A stretch of 64,000 nucleotides of DNA from CAYJBH01 sp964370765 (lineage in GTDB: Bacteria; Bacillota; Clostridia; Oscillospirales; Ruminococcaceae). Below, piece by piece: positions 8,031 through 15,133 of the stretch (position 1 is the stretch's first letter; every line of letters begins with the position of its first letter). Position numbers and translations under genes: made by a program. The notes under the pieces are model-generated. The model was not told where the DNA came from and searched no databases. It was given only the letters and a program-made list of their open reading frames with translations. The stretch covers positions 1 through 64,000 of the forward strand of contig CAYJKW010000001.1 in assembly GCA_964370765.1 (NCBI GenBank), in the 5' to 3' direction.

Positions 8031-8795
8031 TTACCTCTCACTAATAGGTGTGTCTGCAATCTTAGTTGCAATGTCGGCTATGATTTTTGATACGTTTAGG
8101 GTTGGATCCATCTCTACTACCGTCATGTTTTTTTCTTCTGCTGCCTGTATGTTAGAATCTCTTGGTACTATGCCTATGATATCGGCACCGATACGCTGTG
8201 CAAATTCCTGCACAATCTCTATCTCGTTTGGAATATTACGGCAGTTTAATACGATACCTCGCAGCTTTGCATAACCACGATCCTGAAAATTATCCAGTGC
8301 AGCCTTGATGTTAGCGGCTGCATATAATGCCATCTTCTCGCCTGATGTTACAATTACAACCTCCTCGGCATAGCCCTCCCTTAAGGGTACAGCAAAGCCA
8401 CCACATACAACATCGCCAAGCACATCAAAAAGCACGTAGTCGGGTGCAAAAACATCGAATGCATCTAATGCATCAAGGGTATCAAATGTCTTGATAATTC
8501 CACGTCCCGCACAGCCACTGCCGGGTGTTGGACCCCCTGCTTCTACGCAGACAATTCCCTTATAGCCTTCGCAGGTTATGTCCTCCAACTTTCGACATAC
8601 GCCGCCCTGCTCCTTTAATACATCCATAACCGGCGATAATGCCGCACCGGATCGCACATTAAGGGTGGAGTCTGCCTTAGGGTCACACCCTACCTGTAAA
8701 ACTTTGTTACCTTTATCCGCAAGGGCGGCAGCGATAGATGACGTAAGGGTGGATTTGCCTATTCCGCCTTTACCGTAAAATGCTATTTTTCTCAT
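8031..8795 (-). CDS. NifH-like Fe protein (ATP-dependent reductase)
   Basis: This 254-residue P-loop ATPase carries every hallmark of the NifH/BchL/CfbC family. It has GKGGIGKST at residues 8-16, the switch regions, Cys95 in GSGCAGRG and Cys131 in DVLGDVVCGGF. The two cysteines of each monomer hold the [4Fe-4S] cluster shared by the dimer, and the arginine in CAGRG is the one ADP-ribosylated in NifH. The ATG at 8795 is chosen over one six codons upstream because TTAGGAG lies five bases before it. It ends five bases before the NifD-like gene. Its role is ATP-driven single-electron transfer to the NifD/NifK-like pair. The absence of nifE, nifN and nifB nearby speaks against true nitrogenase. 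Confidence 0.93.
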   Translation of the reverse strand: MRKIAFYGKGGIGKSTLTSSIAAALADKGNKVLQVGCDPKADSTLNVRSGAALSPVMDVLKEQGGVCRKLEDITCEGYKGIVCVEAGGPTPGSGCAGRGIIKTFDTLDALDAFDVFAPDYVLFDVLGDVVCGGFAVPLREGYAEEVVIVTSGEKMALYAAANIKAALDNFQDRGYAKLRGIVLNCRNIPNEIEIVQEFAQRIGADIIGIVPRDSNIQAAEEKNMTVVEMDPTLNVSKIIADIATKIADTPISER

Positions 8796-8821
8796 AAAAC
8801 TCCTAATTTTCAAGCGATTAT

Positions 8822-8890
8822 CTGCAAAAATCCCCTCTCAAGTGGATGACATAGCACAACGTAAGTTATCGCTCGAGAGGGTTTTTGCAG
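8822..8890 (-). terminator. Terminator-like hairpin between binding protein and NifH-like gene
   Basis: Arms CTGCAAAAACCCTCTC and its complement enclose a loop of about 35 bases. The stem has an A-tract before and a T-tract after its GC-rich core, the layout of an intrinsic terminator. It lies between the lipoprotein gene and the nifH-like gene. Partial read-through would give more binding protein than reductase, a common arrangement in importer operons. Confidence 0.55.
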
Positions 8891-8912
8891 TTATTATTCT
8901 GTTATTAATATG

Positions 8913-10052
8913 TTAGTCTTGTATATCTAATAGAATCTCGTCTAACATCTCTTCGGTTAGTGTAAAGTTGTAAACCTCTTGGTAGAACTCGCTTACCTCT
9001 TCACGAATATCCATATCTGGGAACAGATCGGGATATTGGATTGTGGCCAACCATTTTACCATTAGCGGTGTTTCAACCCCAGGTGGGTCCCAACGATAGC
9101 CACCAATCGGAATTTTGTAAATCTGTTTGTTCTGTACTGCAGAAAGCAACGACCAATCCTGACCTTCTATCTTGTTTTCAAGTAGCTCAGAGGGTTGAAG
9201 TGCTGTAAAGTTACCAACATAGATTATATCAGGATCCCACAGCAGCATCTGCTCCATATCAACATTTAAAGCATCTCCGGATAGGTCTTTTGCAGGGTTA
9301 GTACCGCCACTTTGCTCTATCCAGTAGTTTGTGAAGTTACCTTCACCGGCTACTCTTAGTAGGTCGGAGAAGTGTACGACACTTAGCTTTTCTTCCTCAG
9401 GTATCTGCGATGTTACAGAGTAAACTTCGTCTAAAGACTCATGGAAATATTCAATTATCTCCTCGCCACGCTCTTCCTTTTGGTAAAGCTGTGCTATAAT
9501 GCGTATCCATGTCTCAAGATCTTCAACTGTGCCATACTGCAGTGCAATAACCTTAATGCCGGCAGCCTCTAGCTTTTCAATCTCCTCTGTCATGTAGTTC
9601 CATTGGAATACAACATCAGGCTTTAGCTCTAACAGTTCTTCGACATTAACTACAAAGCTGGTATCTACCCAGTCGGTATTTGCCTCGGCCATTGTAGGAT
9701 ACATATGGCGTAGGGCACTATCTTCATATGCTACTACCGATGATGGATTACAGCCAATCATGTAGGGATTGTCGCCCATAACAGCGTGGAATATGTAGGG
9801 GAACGGCATTATCGTAGTGGCTAAACGCTCCGGTGGCGCATCAAATGTAATCTCTTTTCCTAGCTGATCAACAATTGTTATTGCAGCATCAGCTGTTTCC
9901 TGTGCAGGTGCCTCTGATGTAGCTGCTGATGTTGATGCCGGTTCTTCAGCGCCGGTATCTGCCGGCGCGGTCGAGGATGGTGCAGGAGCACCACAAGCAC
10001 TAAAAGCAAGTGCAACGACCAGCAAAACAGAAGTAATGGCGAATTTTTTCAT
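8913..10052 (-). CDS. Substrate-binding lipoprotein, first gene of the nitrogenase-like operon
   Basis: This 379-residue extracytoplasmic binding protein has a signal peptide with lipobox AFSAC and an acidic, Ala/Ser-rich linker (about residues 25-55). A helical-backbone binding fold of the iron-chelate/B12 class follows: TIVDQLGKEITF, LKPDVVF and a C-terminal VKWLATIQYPDLF. It is longer than the protein at 1733-2713 and not closely related. The ATG at 10052 has AAGGAG seven bases upstream; a TTG two codons earlier is less likely. It supplies the missing binding subunit for the permease and ATPase at 3683-5508. Transcription starts from the palindrome-covered promoter about 150 bases upstream. 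Confidence 0.9.
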   Translation of the reverse strand: MKKFAITSVLLVVALAFSACGAPAPSSTAPADTGAEEPASTSAATSEAPAQETADAAITIVDQLGKEITFDAPPERLATTIMPFPYIFHAVMGDNPYMIGCNPSSVVAYEDSALRHMYPTMAEANTDWVDTSFVVNVEELLELKPDVVFQWNYMTEEIEKLEAAGIKVIALQYGTVEDLETWIRIIAQLYQKEERGEEIIEYFHESLDEVYSVTSQIPEEEKLSVVHFSDLLRVAGEGNFTNYWIEQSGGTNPAKDLSGDALNVDMEQMLLWDPDIIYVGNFTALQPSELLENKIEGQDWSLLSAVQNKQIYKIPIGGYRWDPPGVETPLMVKWLATIQYPDLFPDMDIREEVSEFYQEVYNFTLTEEMLDEILLDIQD

Positions 10053-10084
10053 TAACAACTCCTTATAATGGTAATTTTTAACTT

Positions 10085-10116
10085 GGCTAAAAGTTAGTTT
10101 TGGCTAACCTTTAGCC
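10085..10116. repeat. Inverted repeat in the leader of the nitrogenase-like operon
   Basis: GGCTAAAAGTTAG and CTAACCTTTAGCC form an imperfect palindrome around TTTTGG. The half-site GTTAG/CTAAC also occurs at the centre of the larger palindrome at 10170-10211, which suggests two sites for one regulator or a leader hairpin. Confidence 0.6.
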
Positions 10117-10169
10117 AAAAAAACATTAAAATACATTAGCCGTGTAAACACTAATCCATGGATATATTT

Positions 10170-10211
10170 TATGCTTTAAAAAGTTAGTCGTCACTAACTT
10201 TTTAAAGCATA
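10170..10211. promoter_or_regulatory. 42-bp perfect palindrome overlapping the -10 region (operator)
   Basis: Two perfectly complementary 19-base arms (10170-10188 and 10193-10211) flank the four bases CGTC. The central half-sites are AAGTTAGT and ACTAACTT. The right arm contains the -10 hexamer of the minus-strand promoter, and the rest covers the predicted start point. A repressor bound here would block RNA polymerase. The TTAG/CTAA half-sites recall metal-dependent DtxR-type operators, but this resemblance is weak and the regulator is not in the window. Confidence 0.75.
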
Positions 10212-10234
10212 TCACACCGTGTTATCTTTGTCAA
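10206..10234 (-). promoter_or_regulatory. Sigma-A promoter of the nitrogenase-like operon
   Basis: On the minus strand TTGACA (10234-10229) and TATGCT (10211-10206) are 17 bases apart. Transcription would start near 10199, giving a leader of about 150 bases before the lipoprotein gene. Confidence 0.75.
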
Positions 10235-10381
10235 GCGAATTACCTGTAACGGTCATAATTTTGTCTATTAGTCAATACTATGTAAGTTTGTAGCCTGCTT
10301 AGATGTACAATTTGACAAATGTATAATATTATAGGTTATCAAAAAAATACCTACCACATTTAAGCAGTAGATACCTTAAGT
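10235..10381. other. Intergenic stretch without recognisable features
   Basis: AT-rich spacer between the promoter of the nitrogenase-like operon and the promoter-like site at 10382. I see no open frame with a ribosome binding site and no clear repeat here. Confidence 0.5.
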
Positions 10382-10478
10382 TTGACTTAGCCTTAAACAT
10401 TGATTATGCTAAAATATGGTATGCCGAGGATTGGGAGTAGATAGGCTAAGGCTACCATGGTAGTGCCCGATATTTTTA
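10382..10478 (+). ncRNA. Possible small RNA: promoter plus hairpin with T-run
   Basis: TTGACT (10382-10387), a 17-base spacer and TATGCT (10405-10410) form a plus-strand promoter like that of the neighbouring operon. About 45 bases later a short hairpin GGCTACCATGGTAGTGCC is followed by a T-run, which would give a transcript of about 60 bases. The transcript faces the converging ROK gene. A 22-codon open frame starting in the hairpin is present, but the terminator-like layout argues against translation. Confidence 0.3.
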
Positions 10479-10489
10479 AATCCAATGAA

Positions 10490-11620
10490 TTAAATTTGGC
10501 TCAAAAATTCCTGAATAAAGTGTAGTGATGTACCGATAGCTTGAGAAAATTGCCCACTTGTACTCAGAACAATCTTTTCATATGCAAACGGAAATGCAGA
10601 AGTAGTATTAATTTTAGAATGAAGGTAGTCGACATCCTCCGTTTCAAAAAAAGGTGCCAGATAACCACTAAGTACGAAAGTCCCGTCAATAACTGTGCTT
10701 AGATTGCGTATAGCAAATGCTAAACAATCGAGATACTCCTCCCATGTTTTTTTGCATACTGCGTCGCCTTCACGAAGGCTTTTAAAAAAATCAGGAATGG
10801 ACATCATAGAGATTCGTTCTAAACTATTAGCCGAGCAATATGTCTCTAAGCAGCCATAGCTTCCACAATAACACAAATCACCTGCTGTGTTCATGCATAG
10901 ATGCTCTATCGTACCACTGCGCATATTATCGCCAGTTTGTACAGCACGGTCGGTTATAATGGCGCCGCCTAAATTACGGTTAAGAAGTAGTACAACGCCG
11001 TTTTCTATATTTGGGTTATTCCAAAGTTCAAGTTGAGCAGCTGCCTTGGAGTCATGCTCCAAACGGAATGGGTAGGGGATATATGCCTGAAGTTGGCTAA
11101 TAGACATGCCGGAGTTGCCTAACAACGTACCGTAACTAACTGACTGTCCGTCCTTTGATATAATACCTTGTATGGCTATAGATACACCTAAAATATCATG
11201 TGAAGGAGCTTTAGTTATATGGATAAAGGAACCAATATGATCGCCTAATCGAGCAAAATAATCAGTTGTTGGTTCAAATACAATAGGGACTGATGCTTCG
11301 ATTATTGGTTGCCCATATAAATCAGTAGCTACCAACTGCACCATTTTTTGTAGAATAGCAACCCCTATGGATATGCGGGAATTGGGTATAATTTGAATTG
11401 CATCTGCTTTGCGTCCACCTGTAGAGTCGAAAAATCCATTTTTTTTAATCAACCCATCTTCCTCTAATAGTTTTAAATTTTGAGTAACGGTGGATAATCC
11501 CATCTGTAGCTGTTGCGTAATGTGCAATTTACAGGTAGTCCTAGCATTATATATAAAGGAATAAACCTTGTTTTTGTTGATTTGACGTACTTTAATTGTA
11601 GTCATGCTAGTGTCAGTCAT
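10490..11620 (-). CDS. ROK-family transcriptional repressor (NagC/XylR type)
   Basis: This 376-residue regulator has an N-terminal winged helix-turn-helix (about residues 20-70, with LSTVTQNLKLLEEDGLI as recognition region) and a C-terminal ROK sugar-kinase-like domain. The cysteine-rich zinc motif CYCGSYGCLETYCS lies near residue 250. The start at 11620 is set by GGAGGG nine bases upstream. It is divergent from the dehydrogenase gene, which has a palindrome in its promoter region. ROK repressors usually release DNA when they bind a sugar or sugar phosphate. Together with the second ROK gene (13655-14788) it frames the dehydrogenase and mgtC genes. The inducer is unknown. Confidence 0.9.
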   Translation of the reverse strand: MTDTSMTTIKVRQINKNKVYSFIYNARTTCKLHITQQLQMGLSTVTQNLKLLEEDGLIKKNGFFDSTGGRKADAIQIIPNSRISIGVAILQKMVQLVATDLYGQPIIEASVPIVFEPTTDYFARLGDHIGSFIHITKAPSHDILGVSIAIQGIISKDGQSVSYGTLLGNSGMSISQLQAYIPYPFRLEHDSKAAAQLELWNNPNIENGVVLLLNRNLGGAIITDRAVQTGDNMRSGTIEHLCMNTAGDLCYCGSYGCLETYCSANSLERISMMSIPDFFKSLREGDAVCKKTWEEYLDCLAFAIRNLSTVIDGTFVLSGYLAPFFETEDVDYLHSKINTTSAFPFAYEKIVLSTSGQFSQAIGTSLHFIQEFLSQI

Positions 11621-11784
11621 ACACAGGTTCCCTCCATTTTTCATTGATTATCTGTTGGTTAAGTATATATAGTTTATAAGGAAAACGCAAGTCATTAGTT
11701 TGATTGTTGGCATTGTGCACAAAAAAACACGTCAAGTTTAGGGAGAAAGTGCATTGATTTTTTCTCCTACAAGGAGTAAAATAC

Positions 11785-11813
11785 AACTTATGGTTGACAC
11801 TTAAGTGTAAGTT
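11785..11813. promoter_or_regulatory. Palindromic operator candidate upstream of the dehydrogenase gene
   Basis: A perfect 12-base palindrome ACACTTAAGTGT (11797-11808) overlaps a TTGACA hexamer (11794-11799) and is flanked by AACTTA and TAAGTT. It lies between the divergent ROK and dehydrogenase genes and is a natural site for ROK repression. I see no good -10 hexamer at the right distance. Confidence 0.5.
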
Positions 11814-11845
11814 AAAAACAAAACGATGTAGGTAGGGAGAAAATA

Positions 11846-12871
11846 ATGAGGAAATCTGTTTTTTACAGTAAGCATAATATGCAAATAGAGGAGAGTAGCA
11901 AGCCCGATTGTAACGCAGATGATGTGCTAATTCAGGTAAAGGCATGTGGTATTTGTGGAACGGACGTACATATTTATGATGGGGATAAAGGAGCGGCTGA
12001 TGTAAACAAGCCTACTGTGTTGGGGCATGAGTTTTCCGGTTTGGTTGAAGCGGTTGGAAAAAATGTAACTAAACTTAAGGTAGGTGATCGTGTATGTGTA
12101 GACCCTAACTGGTACTGTTGCAACTGTGATGCTTGTCGTGATGGGATTGTTCATTATTGTGAAAACATGCTTAGCTATGGGGTAACACTTGACGGAGGTT
12201 TTGCAGAGTATTGTGCGGTAAATCAACGTCAGGTCTATAGGTTAGGGGAGAATACAAGCTATGAGCAGGGCTCGATGGTAGAGCCACTTGGTTGCTGCCT
12301 CCACGGCATTGACATGTGTGATATAAAAGCAGGAGATCAGGTTGTAATAATTGGTGGAGGAATGATTGGACTACTTATGTTACAACTGGCTAACATAGAA
12401 GGTGCCGCACGTGTGGCCTTGATAGAGCCTGTCGAGGCAAAGCGGAAAGTTGCATTAAAAATGGGTGCCGACCTTTGCATTGACCCGATGAATCAGAATG
12501 TTGCTACAGAGCTTAAAAATGCAGGGTTTGGACGTATATCTACTGTTATAGAATGTGTTGGAAACCCTAAAACTATCGAGATGGGCATTGATATTGCCGG
12601 AAACAAATCCGTAGTGATGATGTTTGGCTTGACAAAACCTGATGATACAGTTGCTATCAAGCCATTCGAAATATTTAAAAAGGAGATTGTACTAAAGTCA
12701 TCATTTATTAACCCTTTTACACAGCAACGTGCGCTAGACCTAATTGATAGTGGGCGTATAGATGTAACTTCTATGATTTATGAGGTAGCTGGACTTTCTC
12801 AGCTAGCTGATATACTAGAACAGCCTGCACTACGTGCTAATGGAAAATATTTAATTGATCCTTCTCGGTGA
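11846..12871 (+). CDS. Zinc-dependent medium-chain dehydrogenase (sorbitol/threonine dehydrogenase-like)
   Basis: This 341-residue NAD(P)-dependent oxidoreductase would oxidise a polyol, sugar alcohol or threonine-like substrate in the cytoplasm. Catalytic zinc ligands are Cys37 (CGICGTD), His61 and Glu62 (LGHEFSG). The structural-zinc cysteines are Cys91, Cys94, Cys97 and Cys105. The Rossmann motif IIGGGMIGLLML lies near residue 170. GTAGGGAG precedes the ATG. It is next to the mgtC-type gene and between two ROK repressors, and a TRAP carrier and sugar isomerase lie downstream, so a sugar-acid or polyol pathway is likely. The exact substrate cannot be read from the sequence. Confidence 0.9.
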   Translation: MRKSVFYSKHNMQIEESSKPDCNADDVLIQVKACGICGTDVHIYDGDKGAADVNKPTVLGHEFSGLVEAVGKNVTKLKVGDRVCVDPNWYCCNCDACRDGIVHYCENMLSYGVTLDGGFAEYCAVNQRQVYRLGENTSYEQGSMVEPLGCCLHGIDMCDIKAGDQVVIIGGGMIGLLMLQLANIEGAARVALIEPVEAKRKVALKMGADLCIDPMNQNVATELKNAGFGRISTVIECVGNPKTIEMGIDIAGNKSVVMMFGLTKPDDTVAIKPFEIFKKEIVLKSSFINPFTQQRALDLIDSGRIDVTSMIYEVAGLSQLADILEQPALRANGKYLIDPSR

Positions 12872-12921
12872 AAATTATTTGACAACGAGACTACACAAAA
12901 GGTATTTGGAGGTGAAAAGGA

Positions 12922-13635
12922 TTGATTATAACAGAGATTTACAATTTGATAGACTACCTAAGAGAATTTAATGTACTATCCATTATTGTACGTTTGACAC
13001 TGGCTTTAATATTTGGCGGTTTAATTGGCTTTGATAGAGAAAGTACCAATCGCAGTGCAGGATTACGAACAAATTCGCTAGTATGTATCGGTGCTACGTT
13101 AATAATGTTAGTAGGTAATTATGTATATGTTACATTTGCGACTACGACGATGGATGTGGCTCGTCTAGGTGCACAGGTAGTTAGTGGAATTGGCTTTTTA
13201 GGGGCCGGCACAATCATTACTTCGGGAAAATCCAAGGTAATTGGATTGACTACGGCTGCTGCTTTATGGATCTGTAGCGGAATTGGATTGGCGCTGGGTA
13301 TTGGTTTTTACGAGGGTGCAATCATAGGGTCTCTATTTGCACTTCTAACATTGAAATTTTTAAAGTCCTTTGATTATAAGTTCCGCAAAAAATGCGATTT
13401 TATAGACATCTATATGGAACTAAAGGATCCATGGAAACTAAACGAAATCACTGAATATTTTGAAAAGCATGACATTACCATAGTATCGCTAACATCTACC
13501 CAACCTAAGCTGGCAACAAGTGCCATAGGTGTTAAGATTATAGTTAAGATTAATAACAACAACGACTCTGATGTTGTTTTGCAGGATATTCTACAGGAGG
13601 AGAATGTTGCATTTGCACACAAGATATATGTATAG
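12922..13635 (+). CDS. MgtC/SapB-family membrane protein
   Basis: This 237-residue protein has the conserved MgtC N-terminal membrane domain: RLTLALIFGGLIGFDRE (about residues 25-41), RSAGLRTNSLVCIGATLIML and GIGFLGAGTIIT. A soluble C-terminal domain of ACT-like character follows (about residues 150-237). MgtC proteins affect growth at low magnesium and inhibit F-type ATPase in some pathogens; the role in anaerobes is open. The TTG start is chosen because TTTGGAGG lies nine bases upstream, and no ATG fits. It is co-directional with the dehydrogenase gene (50 bases) and probably co-transcribed. Confidence 0.88.
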   Translation: MIITEIYNLIDYLREFNVLSIIVRLTLALIFGGLIGFDRESTNRSAGLRTNSLVCIGATLIMLVGNYVYVTFATTTMDVARLGAQVVSGIGFLGAGTIITSGKSKVIGLTTAAALWICSGIGLALGIGFYEGAIIGSLFALLTLKFLKSFDYKFRKKCDFIDIYMELKDPWKLNEITEYFEKHDITIVSLTSTQPKLATSAIGVKIIVKINNNNDSDVVLQDILQEENVAFAHKIYV

Positions 13636-13654
13636 CTGAAACTGTAAGCGGAGC

Positions 13655-14788
13655 TTATAGATTTTGGCCAAGATCATTTAGATGATTATCAATGTAAAAA
13701 ATTGCAGCACCTAACATTGCTGCCCGTGCACCATATTGACTACGTAGAAATAATACAGGAAGATCAGGAAAAGCAGATTGCTCATAGATATAGCCGGTCA
13801 GTAATTCGATGTCTTGGTCAGATAGAAACTGTTGCATATATCCTCCTAGCATGAACTTGCAATCCACCAACATTCGCATATTATCGATGGTCAGAGCAAG
13901 CATTTTTAAATATCGCTCCCATATTGTTTGATATGTTTTGTTGCCTGCTCGCATCTGCTGAAAGAAAATTTCAAAATCCAACCCCATCTCTTGTTGTAGG
14001 CTGTTAGCAGAACAATAAGCCTCAACACAGCCGTTTTTGCCACAGTAACAAGTTTTTCCACCCGGAACCAGGGTAATATGTTCGATAATTCCACCACCCT
14101 GTTGTATAGTTCCATTTACAATTAATGCGCCACCTAAGTTGTGGTTTAGAACCAAATATATAGCATTTTGAGGGTCTTTGTTTTGCCAGAATTCAGCAGT
14201 GGCAGAAGCCTCGGTATCATGTATTAGGTGGCAAGGGTAGGGAATATGTCGTTGAAAAAGCTCACAGGTAGAACCGGTGTTTTTTAGAATGGGTCCATAT
14301 ACGACCTGCTTACCATCCGAGGAAACCAAACCTTGTATAGCAATACCAACCCCTAAAATTCGGTTTGAGTGATCAGGTAGCCTATCGACTAGATTGCAAA
14401 TCAATTTACTTACCGATTGGTGATACTGCTCGGTGTTTTGAAAGATGATAGGATAGTCGGCTTCCTTAAGTATAGTTCCAAACAAATTTACAGCACACAG
14501 CTGTACGCTTTCTTGCAAAATAGAAACACCAATGGCTATTTTAGCATTTTGTTCGCAATATATCATCTGTGCTTTGCGCCCGCCAGTAGATTGAAAAAAA
14601 CCTTCTCGTCGGATTAGTCCAGCAAGCTCTAATGATTTTAAACTTTGTGATACGGTTGGTAAGCTTAAAGAAAGTGCATGTGCAATGTTTTGCTTAGAGG
14701 TGCGCTTGTTATCATAAATATATTGAAATATGTTTTTGTAGTTTATCTTTTTAATCTCAGAGGTGTCAAGTGTTTCGTTAGTATTCAT
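13655..14788 (-). CDS. Second ROK-family transcriptional repressor
   Basis: This 377-residue regulator is a paralogue of the protein at 10490-11620. It has the same N-terminal helix-turn-helix (LSLPTVSQSLKSLELAGLI), the same FQSTGGRKA linker and the cysteine motif CYCGKNGCVEAYCS. The ATG at 14788 is preferred over one twelve codons upstream because only it has a ribosome binding site (TTTGGAG, seven bases away). It is divergent from the TRAP transporter genes, and the space between holds two inverted repeats and a good promoter. It is the likely repressor of the TRAP/isomerase operon. The effector is probably a sugar derivative. Confidence 0.9.
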   Translation of the reverse strand: MNTNETLDTSEIKKINYKNIFQYIYDNKRTSKQNIAHALSLSLPTVSQSLKSLELAGLIRREGFFQSTGGRKAQMIYCEQNAKIAIGVSILQESVQLCAVNLFGTILKEADYPIIFQNTEQYHQSVSKLICNLVDRLPDHSNRILGVGIAIQGLVSSDGKQVVYGPILKNTGSTCELFQRHIPYPCHLIHDTEASATAEFWQNKDPQNAIYLVLNHNLGGALIVNGTIQQGGGIIEHITLVPGGKTCYCGKNGCVEAYCSANSLQQEMGLDFEIFFQQMRAGNKTYQTIWERYLKMLALTIDNMRMLVDCKFMLGGYMQQFLSDQDIELLTGYIYEQSAFPDLPVLFLRSQYGARAAMLGAAIFYIDNHLNDLGQNL

Positions 14789-14859
14789 AAGCGACTCCAA
14801 ATCTTTTGATAATTTAATTTGCATAAGTATAACATTTTATTTGGGGATTTGCAACTAAA

Positions 14860-14917
14860 ACCTAATTAGCAGTTCTTATAATTAGGTCATAACTATTAAA
14901 ATTGTGAGAATAGTTAT
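14860..14917. promoter_or_regulatory. Two inverted repeats between the ROK repressor and TRAP operon
   Basis: ACCTAATT...AATTAGGT (14860-14887, 8-base arms) and ATAACTATT...AATAGTTAT (14889-14917, 9-base arms) lie back to back just upstream of the ROK start. They are candidate operators for autoregulation and for the divergent TRAP operon. The remaining sequence up to 15024 shows no other structure I can support. Confidence 0.5.
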
Positions 14918-15024
14918 AATTTGGCGCAATAATAGCGTAAGAACACACCGTTAACATGTAGAAAAAACAAAAATAACTGTGAACTTTCACAAAGTGTAGA
15001 GGTTAGATTTTGTTAATATGACAA

Positions 15025-15053
15025 TTGTAATAAATATTAAAGCATGGTATAAT
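15025..15053 (+). promoter_or_regulatory. Sigma-A promoter of the TRAP transporter operon
   Basis: TTGTAA (15025-15030) and TATAAT (15048-15053) are separated by 17 bases, 80 bases before the dctP-like gene. Confidence 0.7.
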
Positions 15054-15133
15054 GTTTACAACTTAAACAAACGACTATTATAAAAGTTGTTTATTTAATA
15101 AAAGATTTATAAAAAGAGGAGATTTATAAAATT

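Noticed and set aside
5539..8795. True nitrogenase for N2 fixation
   Set aside because: The FeMo-cofactor cysteine is missing, one P-cluster cysteine is lost, the subunits are short, and no nifE, nifN, nifB or nifV gene is near.
10170..10211. Palindrome as an intrinsic terminator
   Set aside because: The stem is AT-rich and coincides with the -10 region and start point of a good promoter, so most of it is not transcribed from there.
10085..10211. Definite DtxR/IdeR iron box
   Set aside because: The TTAG/CTAA half-sites fit loosely, but the classic 19-base consensus is not matched; kept only as a candidate operator.
11613..11945. Minus-strand open frame of 110 codons across the divergent ROK/dehydrogenase space
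   Set aside because: It overlaps both real gene starts and reads through the palindromic operator; composition is not protein-like.
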